Origin: Methylobacterium frigidaeris
Lineage (GTDB): Bacteria; Pseudomonadota; Alphaproteobacteria; Rhizobiales; Beijerinckiaceae
Length of the DNA: 64,000 nucleotides
Direction: 5' to 3'
NCBI RefSeq assembly: GCF_022179185.1
Contig: NZ_BPQJ01000002.1
Location: forward strand, 248,001-312,000
Numbering within the stretch: the stretch's first letter is position 1; each line of letters starts with the position of its first letter. A program made the position numbers and the translations under genes. Below, in pieces: positions 8,087 through 17,330 of the stretch. A model generated the notes under the pieces. It was not told the DNA's origin. It was given only the letters and a program-made list of their open reading frames with translations, and did no database searches.

Positions 8087-9130
8087 ATGTCTCTGTCCAT
8101 CCCCCGGGCCGCGGACCATCCTGTCTTCTCGTCGCGCGATTTCCTGAATCTGCTTGAGGCCCACGAACTGACGGGCAGCTGGGGCTGGACCTTCGCGACC
8201 GACGCGCAGGTCTGGTCGCCCGGCCTGTTTCGCCTGCTCGGCCTCGAGCCCGGCATCGACCAGCCGAGCTACACCGCATTCCGGGCCCTAGTGCATCCCG
8301 AGGATCGACTCGGCCTCGAGACGGCCGCGCAGGTGAGGCAGGACGGAATCCTGCGCGATCGGACGCTCCGGGTGATCCGGCCGGACGGCTCGCTGCGGAT
8401 CCTGTCCTGCCGCGGCGAGGTCTACCACGACCCGGACGGGCGGCCGCGGGCCGCCGCCGGTGTCGTGCTCGACGTGACCGATCGGGAACGCCTCGCCGCC
8501 GTGCAGGCGCAGGAGCGCCGGCGCAGGCGGGCGCTGTTCCAGCAGACGCAATCCTGGACCCACGCCTCGCTCTACGCCCAGGCTCAGCGGATGGGATCGC
8601 AGGAACTGCTCAGCCTCACCGGCGTGACGCAGGAGGAGTTTCGCCACGACTGCACCCTCGTGGTCGCCCCCGACGACCGGGCGCGCACCCGGGACCACGT
8701 CCGGGCGATGATGCAGGCGGGCCGGCCCTTCGTGACCGACAAGCTCCTGCTCCTCGCCGACGGCGGGCAGGGCCGGTTCCGCTTCGCCTACGCGCCGGTC
8801 CGGGACGGCCGGAACACGATCCTGACCTGGGCCACCATGGCCTCGCGCACCGGAGGCCCGATGGCGGCGCCGATGGATGCGGTCATGCAGCGCGGGCTCC
8901 AGAGCGGGATCGGCGGACGGCACCTCTGCGCCGCCCGCGCCCTGCTCGACTGGTCGATGCAGGATCTCGCCGCCGCCAGCGGCCTGTCGCTCTCGTCGAT
9001 CCGTCGCCTCGAGGATGACGACGAGAGCTTGACCACCCGCACCCGCTGCACGGCCGTGGCGGCCCTGCGGGCGGCCGGGATCGGCTTCACGCTGACGGAC
9101 GGCAACGCCATCGCCGTGTACCGGAAGTAG
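8087..9130 (+). CDS. PAS-domain protein with C-terminal XRE-type HTH
   Basis: A 347-residue soluble protein. A PAS_3-like sensor fold spans about residues 20-130 (WSPGLFRLLGLEP, VHPEDR, IRPDGSLRILSCRGE). A second, weaker PAS-like part follows. The last 65 residues contain a lambda-repressor-type HTH (ALLDWSMQDLAAASGLSLSSIRRLE). This suggests a one-component, signal-controlled DNA-binding protein rather than a kinase, since no histidine kinase domain is present. The ATG at 8087 has AGGG 7 bases upstream; a GTG at 8060 would add nine residues. It is monocistronic, so its target is not evident. Confidence 0.7.
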   Translation: MSLSIPRAADHPVFSSRDFLNLLEAHELTGSWGWTFATDAQVWSPGLFRLLGLEPGIDQPSYTAFRALVHPEDRLGLETAAQVRQDGILRDRTLRVIRPDGSLRILSCRGEVYHDPDGRPRAAAGVVLDVTDRERLAAVQAQERRRRRALFQQTQSWTHASLYAQAQRMGSQELLSLTGVTQEEFRHDCTLVVAPDDRARTRDHVRAMMQAGRPFVTDKLLLLADGGQGRFRFAYAPVRDGRNTILTWATMASRTGGPMAAPMDAVMQRGLQSGIGGRHLCAARALLDWSMQDLAAASGLSLSSIRRLEDDDESLTTRTRCTAVAALRAAGIGFTLTDGNAIAVYRK

Positions 9131-9503
9131 CGTCGCCCGGCCGATCAATCGCGGCTTCGATCCCCAGGCCCCTCTCCCCTGCGGGAGAAGGGAGATCCTG
9201 CGCCTCGTCTCGCGGACAGCGTCACACCCGCCATACGGAACGTCGTGCGAGATCCGAAGGAGTCCGTCCGGGCCCTCGTCCCAAACGACTTCCGATTGAT
9301 TGCTTCGCAACGCGGAAACCGGCTTCGCTCAGGCGCCGCGCGGGCTGCCGAGACGAGATCCGGAAGGAATGTCCGGACCTCGTCTCACACCCTCGCTCCT
9401 TCGCATCGACGCGTCGATGCGAAGGCGACCGGCGCATCGGCGCCGGCGCCCATTCGGGCTTGCCTTGCACCTTCGAACGCGCCCGTTCGAAGGCGCGGCG
9501 GTA
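9131..9503. other. repeat-filled intergenic region upstream of the murA terminus
   Basis: No gene. It holds a CCCTCTCCC/GGGAGAAGGG hairpin (9169-9192), an inverted repeat with arms GAGACGAG and CTCGTCTC (9350-9386) and a family A interspersed repeat (9383-9505). It separates the convergent PAS-XRE and murA genes and may stop transcription from both sides. Confidence 0.6.
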
Positions 9504-9505
9504 TC
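9383..9505 (-). repeat. interspersed palindromic repeat, family A copy 1
   Basis: A two-hairpin element of about 123 bp. Hairpin one has arms CCTTCGCATCGAC and GTCGATGCGAAGG. Hairpin two has arms CCTTCGAACG (9470-9479) and CGTTCGAAGG (9484-9493). A conserved spacer joins them. The same element occurs in the opposite orientation at 34880 and 43173. It ends at the murA stop codon region. Confidence 0.85.
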
Positions 9506-10793
9506 ACACCCGCTCGCGCCGGATCTCGGCGCCGCAGCGCACGAGCTTGGCCTCCAGCGCCTCGAAGCCGCGGTCGAGGTGGTAGACCCGGTTGATCTGG
9601 GTCTCCCCCTCGGCGGCCAGCCCCGCGATCACCAGGGAGACCGAGGCGCGCAGGTCCGTTGCCATCACGGGGGCCCCTTTCAGGCGCTCGACGCCCTCGA
9701 CCACCGCGACGTCGCCCTCGAGCCGGATCTTCGCGCCGAGGCGCGCGAGTTCCTGCACGTGCATGAAGCGGTTCTCGAAGATCGTCTCGCGGATGCGCGA
9801 CTGGCCCCTGGCCTTGGTCATCAGCGCCATGAACTGGGCCTGGAGGTCGGTCGGGAAGCCCGGGAACGGATCGGTGGTGACGTCGACCGCCGCGACGCCC
9901 TGGCCGTTGCGGCGCACCCGGATGCCGTGGTCGAGCGGGGTCACCTCGGTGCCGGTGGTGGCCAGGATGTCGAGGGCGCTGTGCAGCAGGTCGGCCCGGG
10001 TGTTCTCGAGCGTCACGTCGCCGCCCGTCATCGCCACCGCCATGGCGTAGGTGCCGGTCTCGATCCGGTCGGGCAGCACCTCGTGCCGGGCGCCCGAGAG
10101 GCGCGAGACGCCCTCGATCACGATGCGGGGCGTGCCGGCGCCCTCGATCCGCGCCCCCATCCGGGAGAGGCAGGCGGCGAGGTCGACCACCTCCGGCTCG
10201 CGGGCGGCGTTCTCGATCACCGTGGTGCCGTGCGCCAGCACCGCCGCCATCAGGGCGACGTGGGTGCCGCCGACCGTGACCTTCGGGAACGTGATCTCGC
10301 CGCCGCGCAGGCCGTTCTTCGTGCGCGCCACCGCGTAGCCGCCGTCGATCTCGATCGTGGCGCCGAGCGTCTCGAGCGCCATCAGCAGCAGGTCGACCGG
10401 GCGCGTGCCGATGGCGCAGCCGCCCGGCAGCGACACCCGCGCCTCGCCGAAGCGGGCGAGCAGCGGCGCGATCACCCAGAAGCTCGCCCGCATGGTCGAG
10501 ACCAGGTCGTAGGGCGCCGTGGTGTCGATGACGTTCGACGCGGTGAGCCGGATCGTCTGGCCGGCCTCGGTGGTCTGGCCCGGGCGCTTGCCCACCACCA
10601 TGTGGTCGACGCCGTGATTGCCGAGGATGCGCAGCAGCGAGGCGACATCGGCGAGCCGCGGCACGTTCGACAGTTCCAGCGTCTCGCCGGTGAGCAGGCT
10701 GGCGATCATCAGCGGCAGAGCCGCGTTCTTGGCGCCCGAGATCGGGATGATGCCGTGAAGCGGCTGGCCGCCGACGATGTGGATGCGATCCAT
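9504..10793 (-). CDS. murA: UDP-N-acetylglucosamine 1-carboxyvinyltransferase
   Basis: A 429-residue MurA, the usual length. It transfers enolpyruvate from phosphoenolpyruvate to UDP-GlcNAc, the first committed step of peptidoglycan synthesis, in the cytoplasm. The N-terminal [20 protein letters not shown] is the conserved signature with the Lys/Asn pair that binds substrate. The catalytic cysteine is Cys126 in GGCAIGTRP, so the enzyme should be fosfomycin-sensitive. A small conserved ORF lies 110 bases upstream on the same strand. Its stop abuts a family A repeat. Confidence 0.97.
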   Translation of the reverse strand: MDRIHIVGGQPLHGIIPISGAKNAALPLMIASLLTGETLELSNVPRLADVASLLRILGNHGVDHMVVGKRPGQTTEAGQTIRLTASNVIDTTAPYDLVSTMRASFWVIAPLLARFGEARVSLPGGCAIGTRPVDLLLMALETLGATIEIDGGYAVARTKNGLRGGEITFPKVTVGGTHVALMAAVLAHGTTVIENAAREPEVVDLAACLSRMGARIEGAGTPRIVIEGVSRLSGARHEVLPDRIETGTYAMAVAMTGGDVTLENTRADLLHSALDILATTGTEVTPLDHGIRVRRNGQGVAAVDVTTDPFPGFPTDLQAQFMALMTKARGQSRIRETIFENRFMHVQELARLGAKIRLEGDVAVVEGVERLKGAPVMATDLRASVSLVIAGLAAEGETQINRVYHLDRGFEALEAKLVRCGAEIRRERV

Positions 10794-10902
10794 GGTGACA
10801 ACGTCCCTCGCGCCGTGGCGCGTCCCGCGCGCCAGACCGGCGCGCCTTCGATTCAGAAACCTGCTTATTGCACCGCAGCGATGCTACCGCTACGCTTGAG
10901 CG

Positions 10903-11067
10903 TCAACGCTCATCCCCGGCCTTTCGATCCGCGGGCGGTTCCGGCGCCGGCTCGGCCGCCTCGCGACCCCGCACCTGCGCCTTGCGGCGGCGCAGATTCT
11001 CGCGGAGCGCAGCCTTCAGCCGCTCGTCCCGCGTTCCCTGCCGCGTCCCTTCGCCCTGCCCGCTCAT
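10903..11067 (-). CDS. small conserved basic protein upstream of murA
   Basis: A 54-residue, strongly charged protein whose core [19 protein letters not shown] is a pattern I recognise from small hypothetical proteins near murA in related Hyphomicrobiales. No domain of known function is visible. The start at 11067 begins just before that core; a longer in-frame start at 11166 would add an unconserved-looking leader. It is co-directional with murA, 110 bases downstream. A short hairpin (TGAGCGT/ACGCTCA, 10897-10912) overlaps its stop. Confidence 0.5.
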   Translation of the reverse strand: MSGQGEGTRQGTRDERLKAALRENLRRRKAQVRGREAAEPAPEPPADRKAGDER

Positions 11068-11312
11068 CGCGCGCGACCCTTCGTCGCCATGACCAATTTC
11101 CAGCTTCCGTGCCCGTGCGGGAGGCGGCAGAACGCCTGCCTCGCCCTCGACTTTTTCAAAAGACAAAGCCGTCGCATTTGAGCGAGATCAAGGCGCGACC
11201 AGCGGTGGACCGGATCTCTCCGGCGCCCCGCCGCGCGGACGGGCTCCGTTCCGGAGCCCCGCCCGGTCCCGCCCCGGACGAGACCGTCCGGCCAGCCCCG
11301 CGAAGGACCACG

Positions 11313-12584
11313 ATGCCCGAGACCCGGCCCGAGACCCGTCAGAGCGCGACCGACTACCAGGCCCTCTTCCGCGGCGCGCTGGAGCGCCTGCACGGCGAGC
11401 GCCGCTACCGCGTCTTCGCCGATATCGAGCGCATCAACGGCCGCTTTCCCACCGCCCTGTGGCGCCGGCCGGATGCCGCCACTCGCGAGATCACGGTGTG
11501 GTGCTCGAACGACTATCTCGGCATGGGCCAGCACCCGGCCGTGGTGGGCGCGCTCACCGAGACCGCGCAGCGCTGCGGCGTCGGCGCCGGCGGCACCCGC
11601 AACATCGCCGGCAACAACTCGCCGCTCGTCGACCTCGAGCGCGAGCTCGCCGACCTGCACGGCAAGGAGGCGGGCCTCGTCTTCACCTCCGGCTACGTCT
11701 CGAACCAGGCCGGCATCTCGACGATCGCCAAGCTGATCCCGAACTGCCTGATCCTGTCGGACGCGTTCAACCACAACTCGATGATCGAGGGCGTGCGCCA
11801 GTCCGGCTGCGACAAGCAGATTTTTCGCCATAACGACCTTGCCCACCTTGAGGAGCTGCTGATCGCGGCCGGCGACCGGCCGAAGCTGATCGCCTTCGAG
11901 AGCGTCTACTCGATGGACGGCGACGTGGCGCCGATCAGCCGGATCTGCGACCTCGCCGAGCGCTACGGCGCCATGACCTACCTCGACGAGGTCCATGCGG
12001 TCGGCCTCTACGGCCCCCGCGGCGCCGGCATCGCCGAGCGCGACCGGGTCATGCACCGGGTCGACGTGATCGAGGGCACGCTCGCCAAGGGCTTCGGCTG
12101 CGTCGGCGGCTACATCACCGGCTCGGCGGCGCTCTGCGACGCGGTGCGCAGCCACGCCCCCGGCTTCATCTTCACCACGGCGCTCCCCCCGGCGATCGCC
12201 GCCGCCGCCATCGCGTCGATCCGCCACCTGAAGCAATCCGGCGCCGAGCGCGAGGCGCATCAGCGCCAGGCCGCCCGCACCAAGGCGGCGCTCCTCGATG
12301 CCGGCCTGCCGGTGCTGCCGACAGACACCCACATCGTGCCGGTGATGGTGGGCGACGCCGAGCTGTGCAAGGCGGCGGCCGACCGGCTGCTGGAGCGCCA
12401 CGGCATCTACATCCAGCCGATCAACTACCCCACCGTCCCCCGCGGCACCGAGCGCCTGCGCATCACCCCTTCCCCGTTCCACGGCGAGGCGCATATCGCG
12501 GCGCTGACCGAGGCGCTGGTGGAGGTGTGGGACGCGCTCGACCTGAAGCGGGCCGGGACGGTGTTCGTGGAGGCGGCGGAGTAG
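11313..12584 (+). CDS. hemA: 5-aminolevulinate synthase
   Basis: A 423-residue PLP enzyme condensing glycine and succinyl-CoA to 5-aminolevulinate, the first step of haem (and bacteriochlorophyll or corrinoid) synthesis by the alphaproteobacterial C4 route. It shows the family's CSNDYLGM (64-71), [11 protein letters not shown] (91-101), the PLP Asp motif YLDEVHAVG (223-231) and the Schiff-base lysine Lys259 in GTLAKGFG. The ATG at 11313 follows GAAGGA. It is divergent from the murA-side small ORF and convergent with the broken parE. Confidence 0.96.
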   Translation: MPETRPETRQSATDYQALFRGALERLHGERRYRVFADIERINGRFPTALWRRPDAATREITVWCSNDYLGMGQHPAVVGALTETAQRCGVGAGGTRNIAGNNSPLVDLERELADLHGKEAGLVFTSGYVSNQAGISTIAKLIPNCLILSDAFNHNSMIEGVRQSGCDKQIFRHNDLAHLEELLIAAGDRPKLIAFESVYSMDGDVAPISRICDLAERYGAMTYLDEVHAVGLYGPRGAGIAERDRVMHRVDVIEGTLAKGFGCVGGYITGSAALCDAVRSHAPGFIFTTALPPAIAAAAIASIRHLKQSGAEREAHQRQAARTKAALLDAGLPVLPTDTHIVPVMVGDAELCKAAADRLLERHGIYIQPINYPTVPRGTERLRITPSPFHGEAHIAALTEALVEVWDALDLKRAGTVFVEAAE

Positions 12585-12613
12585 GCTTGTGTCTGGAGCA
12601 CTGGCGGTTCCCG

Positions 12614-12894
12614 TCAGTGCTCCTCTTGGCGGGCAGCGTGGCGGACGGTAAAGACAATGATCTCGTCGAGCGCCGAATCGATGCCGTAGAAGATGAGGTA
12701 CGGGCAGCGCGGCACGGAGAAACGCCGTACATCGCCTCTCTTGCGTTCGCCTATTTCCGGGTAAGACGAAATGAGCCGAAGCGCCGCCTGATTCTACCCT
12801 TCGACGCGAAAAGCTGCACCTGGATTGTGGGCGTAAAGGTAGTCGGCGATACGCTCAAGATCCGACTCGGCCCGGACGTGAGCCGCAGCGTCAT
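12614..12894 (-). pseudogene. parE: decayed RelE/ParE-type toxin
   Basis: On the minus strand an ATG at 12894 overlaps the antitoxin stop codon (ATGA). It gives MTLRLT and then, after a one-base deletion near 12872, the next frame reads AESDLERIADYLYAHNPGAA. A TAG at 12796-12794 interrupts it. Beyond it the same frame continues with LRLISSYPEIGE, then RRFSVPRCPYLIFYGID and VRHAAR, the typical ParE C-terminus, to a TGA at 12616-12614. The repaired length is about 93 residues, normal for ParE. Both a frameshift and a nonsense codon inactivate the toxin. Family identification is from the RFxVPxxPYLIFY and HAAR signatures. Confidence 0.8.
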
Positions 12895-13124
12895 CGCCGT
12901 GCACGGCTGAATGCGGCCTTCACGATGTCATGGGCGTCGCCCTCAGCGAATTCGCCTCGCGTCGCCTGCGCCATTCCGTCGAGCACGGCATCTAGATGCT
13001 CGGGCTCAATGTCGTCAGGCTCACCGTCATGCGTGTAGGCGAGCAGCGCCCGCGCGAGATCGTCCTGCTCCTCAGGCGGCATTGCCTGCAACGCCGCCAG
13101 AGCTTGCCGAAGCAGTTCCGTCAT
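12891..13124 (-). CDS. antitoxin of the parDE-like locus (toxin broken)
   Basis: A 77-residue protein beginning MTELLRQALAALQAMPPEEQ and containing ARGEFA near the middle of its second half. This is the pattern of the small antitoxins encoded just before RelE/ParE toxins in Hyphomicrobiales. Its stop codon overlaps the start of the decayed parE (ATGA), the usual translational coupling, and the antitoxin-first order fits. The reading frame is intact although the toxin is not, so it may survive as a solo antitoxin. It lies downstream of hisG on the same strand. Confidence 0.65.
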   Translation of the reverse strand: MTELLRQALAALQAMPPEEQDDLARALLAYTHDGEPDDIEPEHLDAVLDGMAQATRGEFAEGDAHDIVKAAFSRARR

Positions 13125-13237
13125 CGCTCAGAGCCCCTTTGCGTGCCATCCGCTCTCATAACACGGACGGCACACAGGTCTCACCGCCCCGCGGCTGGCG
13201 CTGCGGTTGCCCGAGGCACGAAGCTCTCGTCCCGCCG

Positions 13238-14236
13238 TCAGATCCGCCCCAGCAACCGCTCCACCAGCGGGTTCTCCGCCGCGAAGGCGTAGTCGATCCG
13301 CCGCACGCTCACGGCCTGGGCGCCGGCCTGCACCAGAGCGTCGGCGAGGCCGAACACCGCGTCGGTCGGGCAGCGCAGCACGATCTCGCCTCGCCCTTCC
13401 GGCGCACCGTAGGGCAATTCGGCCTCGTGCAGGGCGGCGAGGCCTGCGAGGTCGATCTCGCCGGAGGCCGGCATCCCGGCCCGGACCTCGCGGGTGGTGC
13501 GGGCGCGCTCCTCGGCGCTGATCCGACCGAGCACCGCCTGCACGGCCCGGCGCGGGGTCTCGCTCCAGGAAGCGGCCAGCGAGGCGACGAGGTTCGCCTC
13601 CGAGCGCAGGATCACCCCGTCGTCGAGGATCTTCAGGGCGTTGGCGGCGAGCGTCGCGCCGGTGGTGGTGATGTCGACGATGATCTCGGCGCTGCCGGAG
13701 GCCGGGGCGCCTTCCGTGGCCCCTAAGCTCTCGACGATGCGGTAATCGGCGACGCCGTGCTCGTAGAAGAAGCGGCGGGTCAGGTTGACGTATTTGGTGG
13801 CGATGCGCAGGCGCCGGCCGTGGCGCACCCGCATATCGCTCGCCACCTCGTCGAGGTCGCTCATCGAGCGCACATCGATCCAGGCCTGGGGTACCGCCAC
13901 CACCACGGTGGCTTGGCCGAAGCCGAGGGGCGTCAGGAGCTCGACCTGGCCGGCGGCGTCCGGCAGGGTCTCGCGGATCAGGTCCTCGCCGGTGATGCCG
14001 AGATGGGCCGCGCCGCTGGCGAGCTGGCCGGCGATCTCGGAGGCCGAGAGGAAGCGCACCTCGACCCCGTCCACGCCCTTGAGGCGGCCGCGATAGTCGC
14101 GGGCGCCGCTGGTCTGGGCCAGCGTCAGGCCGGCGCGGCCGAAGAAGGCGGCGGCGTTCTCCTGCAGGCGGCCCTTCGAGGGCACCGCCAGAACCAGAGG
14201 GCCGTCGAGGGGGCCTGCGGTCATCGTGTCGCTCAT
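13238..14236 (-). CDS. hisG: ATP phosphoribosyltransferase catalytic subunit
   Basis: A 332-residue HisG catalysing the first step of histidine synthesis (ATP + PRPP). Features are [10 protein letters not shown] near the N-terminus, [21 protein letters not shown] and the PRPP motif [13 protein letters not shown]. The ATG at 14236 overlaps the hisZ stop by one base (TGATG), so the two are translationally coupled. Short-form HisG partners of HisZ are usually about 210-230 residues. This protein has about 80 extra C-terminal residues ([19 protein letters not shown] and onward) that look like an ACT-type regulatory domain, yet HisZ is present too. Confidence 0.93.
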   Translation of the reverse strand: MSDTMTAGPLDGPLVLAVPSKGRLQENAAAFFGRAGLTLAQTSGARDYRGRLKGVDGVEVRFLSASEIAGQLASGAAHLGITGEDLIRETLPDAAGQVELLTPLGFGQATVVVAVPQAWIDVRSMSDLDEVASDMRVRHGRRLRIATKYVNLTRRFFYEHGVADYRIVESLGATEGAPASGSAEIIVDITTTGATLAANALKILDDGVILRSEANLVASLAASWSETPRRAVQAVLGRISAEERARTTREVRAGMPASGEIDLAGLAALHEAELPYGAPEGRGEIVLRCPTDAVFGLADALVQAGAQAVSVRRIDYAFAAENPLVERLLGRI

Positions 14237-15366
14237 CACCGCACCCCCTCCAGGCGTTCGAGCCAGAACGAGCAGCCCACGGCGGGCAGGGCGTCCCGGC
14301 TGCCGAGATGCTGGAGCAGGCCGTCGTAGCGCCCGCCGCCGACCAGGGGCTTGGCCCCTGCCTCCTCCGCGACCTCGAAGATGAAGCCGGTGTAATAGTC
14401 GAGGTTGCGGGCGAAGCTGCCGGTGAACATGAAGCGCTCGAGCGGCAGGCCGCGGGCGGCGATGAAGCCGTTGCGCTCCTCGAACAGGGCGAGCGCCGCG
14501 TCGAGCCGCGGATCGTCGAGCCCGGCCCGGCGGGCGAGGTCGCGGGCGGCGAGCGCCGCGGCGTCGGGGTCGCCGGTGAGGGCGAGATAGGCGTCGAGCA
14601 CCTCGCGGGCGCGGGCGCCGAGGCCCGCACCGCCCTCGGCATGCGCCGCCGCCTTGGCGAGGAAGCGCTCCGCGATCTCGCCGGCGGTGCGGCCGCCGAC
14701 CCGGCTGATGCCCGCGATGGCGAGCACGTCCTCGACGAAGGCCCGCACCCCTTGCGGGTCCTGGCCCTGGATGGCGGAGAGCAGGCCCGCATGAGCCGCA
14801 TCGACCGCGACCGGCGCCGCGATCTCGTCGAGGGAGCGGCCGGCGGCCACTGCCCGCAGCGTCCGGCGCTTGGCCGCCGGCTGGACGTTGAGCGCATCGA
14901 GGAGCGCGGTGATCAGCCCCATGTCGCCGAGGCGCACCTGGAGGTCGCGGCGCCCGAGGCGGTCGAGCCCGTCGAGGGCGAGGCCGAGGATCTCGGCGTC
15001 GGCCGCCGGCACGTCGGTCCGGCCGATCGACTCGATGCCGGCCTGGTGGAACTCGTCGGGCTCCGCCGCCCGCAGACGGAAGACCGGCCCGAGATAGCTG
15101 TAATCGGCGGCCTGCCCGTCGGCGACGGCGCGGTGGTGGCGCCCGACCGGAATCGTGTATTCGGGCCGCAGGCACAGCTCCGCCCCGGCGCCGTCCTGGG
15201 TGATGAAGATGCGCCGGCGGATGTCCTCGCCGGACAGTTCGAGGAAGGGCTCCACCGGCTGCAGCACCGGCGGCTCGACCCGCGCGTAGCCACGATCCTC
15301 GAACAGCGCCAGAAGCGCCTCGTGCGCCGCCGCCGGCCGGGGGGCTGCGGCTCCGTTACCCGTCAT
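14236..15366 (-). CDS. hisZ: ATP phosphoribosyltransferase regulatory subunit
   Basis: A 376-residue HisRS-like protein without a tRNA-binding domain. It retains the class II fold: [22 protein letters not shown] and a late GGGRYDGLL. HisZ binds histidine and activates HisG in a hetero-octamer. The ATG at 15366 was chosen because the upstream extension of the open frame is composed of repeat DNA. It lies between hisS (198 bases upstream, with a CCCTCTCCC-type hairpin in the gap) and hisG (overlapping). Confidence 0.92.
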   Translation of the reverse strand: MTGNGAAAPRPAAAHEALLALFEDRGYARVEPPVLQPVEPFLELSGEDIRRRIFITQDGAGAELCLRPEYTIPVGRHHRAVADGQAADYSYLGPVFRLRAAEPDEFHQAGIESIGRTDVPAADAEILGLALDGLDRLGRRDLQVRLGDMGLITALLDALNVQPAAKRRTLRAVAAGRSLDEIAAPVAVDAAHAGLLSAIQGQDPQGVRAFVEDVLAIAGISRVGGRTAGEIAERFLAKAAAHAEGGAGLGARAREVLDAYLALTGDPDAAALAARDLARRAGLDDPRLDAALALFEERNGFIAARGLPLERFMFTGSFARNLDYYTGFIFEVAEEAGAKPLVGGGRYDGLLQHLGSRDALPAVGCSFWLERLEGVR

Positions 15367-15489
15367 TGGTGCCAGTACCTGTGAAACTCGGACGGCCCTG
15401 TAGCAGCCGCGGGCGGGCTTGGCGACCGGGAGGCGCGCGCGGCTCTCTGCGGAGGCCCCCTCATTCGCATCGCCGGATGAGGCGTGGGT

Positions 15490-15516
15490 CTCCCTCTCCC
15501 CACGGGCGGGGAGAGG
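15490..15516. repeat. short palindromic repeat of the CCCTCTCCC type
   Basis: CCCTCTCCCC and GGGGAGAGG flank a short loop between hisS and hisZ. Similar elements lie at 9169-9192, 24235-24330 and 28691-28714, always intergenic. Confidence 0.6.
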
Positions 15517-15564
15517 AGAAACGCGCACGACCCGATCGTCTCCTAGTTGCGGCGTGGAGTGCTC

Positions 15565-17100
15565 TCACCCGCCGTAATGCCGCCCCAGCACCTCGCGCAC
15601 CCGCGCGACCATCTCGTCCACCGGCACGGAGAACTGGGCCGGCCGGGCCGCCTTCCACTCGGCGTTGCTGGCGATGGCGTTGGCGGCCTTCGCGCCCTCG
15701 ATCAGGTCCTTGATCTGGACCTCGCCCTTCGCCCGCTCGTCGCTGCCCTGGATGACGACGCAAGGAGCGCCGCGGCGGTCGGCGTACTTCATCTGCGCCT
15801 TCATGCCGGAGGCACCGAGATAAAGCTCCGAGCGGATGCCGGCCTGGCGCAGGGCCGCGACGAGGGCCTGGTAGGCGGCGGTCTCCTCGCGGTCGAGCAC
15901 CAGCACCACCACCGGGCCGGGCGCGCTCTTGCCCGACACGATCGGGCTGCCGACGACCTGGAGGGCGGAGAACAGGCGCGAGACGCCGACCGAGAACCCG
16001 GTCGCCGGGACCGGCTCGGAGCGGAAGCGGCCGACGAGGCCGTCATAGCGCCCGCCGCCCGCCACCGAGCCGAAGCGCACGGTCTGACCGTCCTCGTTGA
16101 CGACCGGGAAGGTCAGCTCGGCCTCGAAGACCGGGCCCGTGTAGTATTCGAGGCCGCGCACCACGCTGGGATCGGCCCGCACCCGGTCGTGGCCGTAGCC
16201 CGCCGCCTCGCACAGCTTCATGATGGCGTGCAATTCGGCGATGCCCTGGCGCCCGGTCTCGGACGAGCCGACCACCTCGGCCCAGCCGCCGAAGAAGCTC
16301 TCCCAGAAGGCGAGGCGGTCGCCGCCGTCGGTAGGGCTCGCCTGGAACGCGACGTAGCGCAGGATGCGCTCGATCGCCTCGTCGGCAAGGCCGGCGCCCT
16401 TGGTGAAATCGCCGCTCTCGTCCTTGCGGCCGGGGCCGAGGAGCAGGCGCACGCCGTCGGGGCCGAGCCGGTCGAGCTTGTCGATCGCCCGCAGCACGGT
16501 GAGGCGCCGCCCGGCCTGGTCGTCGCCGCCGAGGCCGATCGCCTCCATCACGCCGTCGAGGACCTTGCGGTTGTTGACCTTGACCACGTAGTCGCCGCGG
16601 CCGATGCCGACCCGCTCCAGGGTGTCGGCGGCCATCATGCAGATCTCGGCATCCGCCGCGACGGTGGGGGCGCCGACGATGTCGGCGTCGAACTGCATGA
16701 ACTGGCGGAAGCGGCCCGGGCCCGGCTTCTCGTTGCGGAAGACGTAGCCCGCGCGGTAGCTGCGATAGGGCTTCGGCAGCGCGTCGAAATGCTCGGCGAC
16801 GTAGCGGGCGAGCGGCGCCGTCAGGTCGTAGCGCAGCGACAGCCACGATTCGTCGTCGTCCTGGAACGAGAACACGCCCTCGTTCGGCCGGTCGAGGTCG
16901 GGCAGGAATTTTCCCAGCGCCTCGGTGTACTCGATGAACGGGGTCTCCACCGCCTCGAAGCCGTAGAGCTCGAAGCTCTCCCGGATCTTCTCCAGCATCC
17001 GGTGGGTGGCGGCGATCTCGGCCGGCCCGCGGTCGACGAGGCCGCGCGGCAGGCGGGGCTTGAGGGTGGCGGCCTTCTCGGCCTTCGCGGGCTTGGACAT
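15565..17100 (-). CDS. hisS: histidine--tRNA ligase
   Basis: A 511-residue class II synthetase. Motif 2 is the [15 protein letters not shown] segment, the histidine-binding [12 protein letters not shown] lies in the second half, and GGGRYDGL begins motif 3. The C-terminal anticodon-binding domain ends in about the last 95 residues. It charges tRNA-His in the cytoplasm. The length and lysine-rich N-terminus ([20 protein letters not shown]) match the long alphaproteobacterial form. It precedes hisZ and hisG, so histidine charging and synthesis are grouped. Confidence 0.96.
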   Translation of the reverse strand: MSKPAKAEKAATLKPRLPRGLVDRGPAEIAATHRMLEKIRESFELYGFEAVETPFIEYTEALGKFLPDLDRPNEGVFSFQDDDESWLSLRYDLTAPLARYVAEHFDALPKPYRSYRAGYVFRNEKPGPGRFRQFMQFDADIVGAPTVAADAEICMMAADTLERVGIGRGDYVVKVNNRKVLDGVMEAIGLGGDDQAGRRLTVLRAIDKLDRLGPDGVRLLLGPGRKDESGDFTKGAGLADEAIERILRYVAFQASPTDGGDRLAFWESFFGGWAEVVGSSETGRQGIAELHAIMKLCEAAGYGHDRVRADPSVVRGLEYYTGPVFEAELTFPVVNEDGQTVRFGSVAGGGRYDGLVGRFRSEPVPATGFSVGVSRLFSALQVVGSPIVSGKSAPGPVVVLVLDREETAAYQALVAALRQAGIRSELYLGASGMKAQMKYADRRGAPCVVIQGSDERAKGEVQIKDLIEGAKAANAIASNAEWKAARPAQFSVPVDEMVARVREVLGRHYGG

Positions 17101-17330
17101 CGGGTCTCGCAGGAGCAATCGGCTGGCGCCGCCTCCCGCGACGGGCGGGCGAGGCGGGCACGGAAGTTCGGCACGGGGGTTCCGGGGCGTCGTCGGCCCT
17201 GGAAAGGCCCCTCTCGGCCTGGGCTCTAGCCCAATCGGAGGCGGCTGCCTACCGCGTGGCCCCCGCCGGGCTCCTGCACGGCCCATCCGCCGGACGTCCG
17301 GCCCGCCGGCAGGGGCGGGCCGGCCGCGCC

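Noticed and set aside
4476..8279. A 1267-residue open frame antisense to the Aas-like gene
   Set aside because: Low-complexity Arg/Gly/Ala/Asp-rich translation with no domain, fully covered by a clear gene on the other strand; a GC-bias shadow.
9300..11312. The long upstream extension of the hemA open frame
   Set aside because: It overlaps murA antisense and has no recognisable domain; hemA starts at 11313 where the ALAS family begins.
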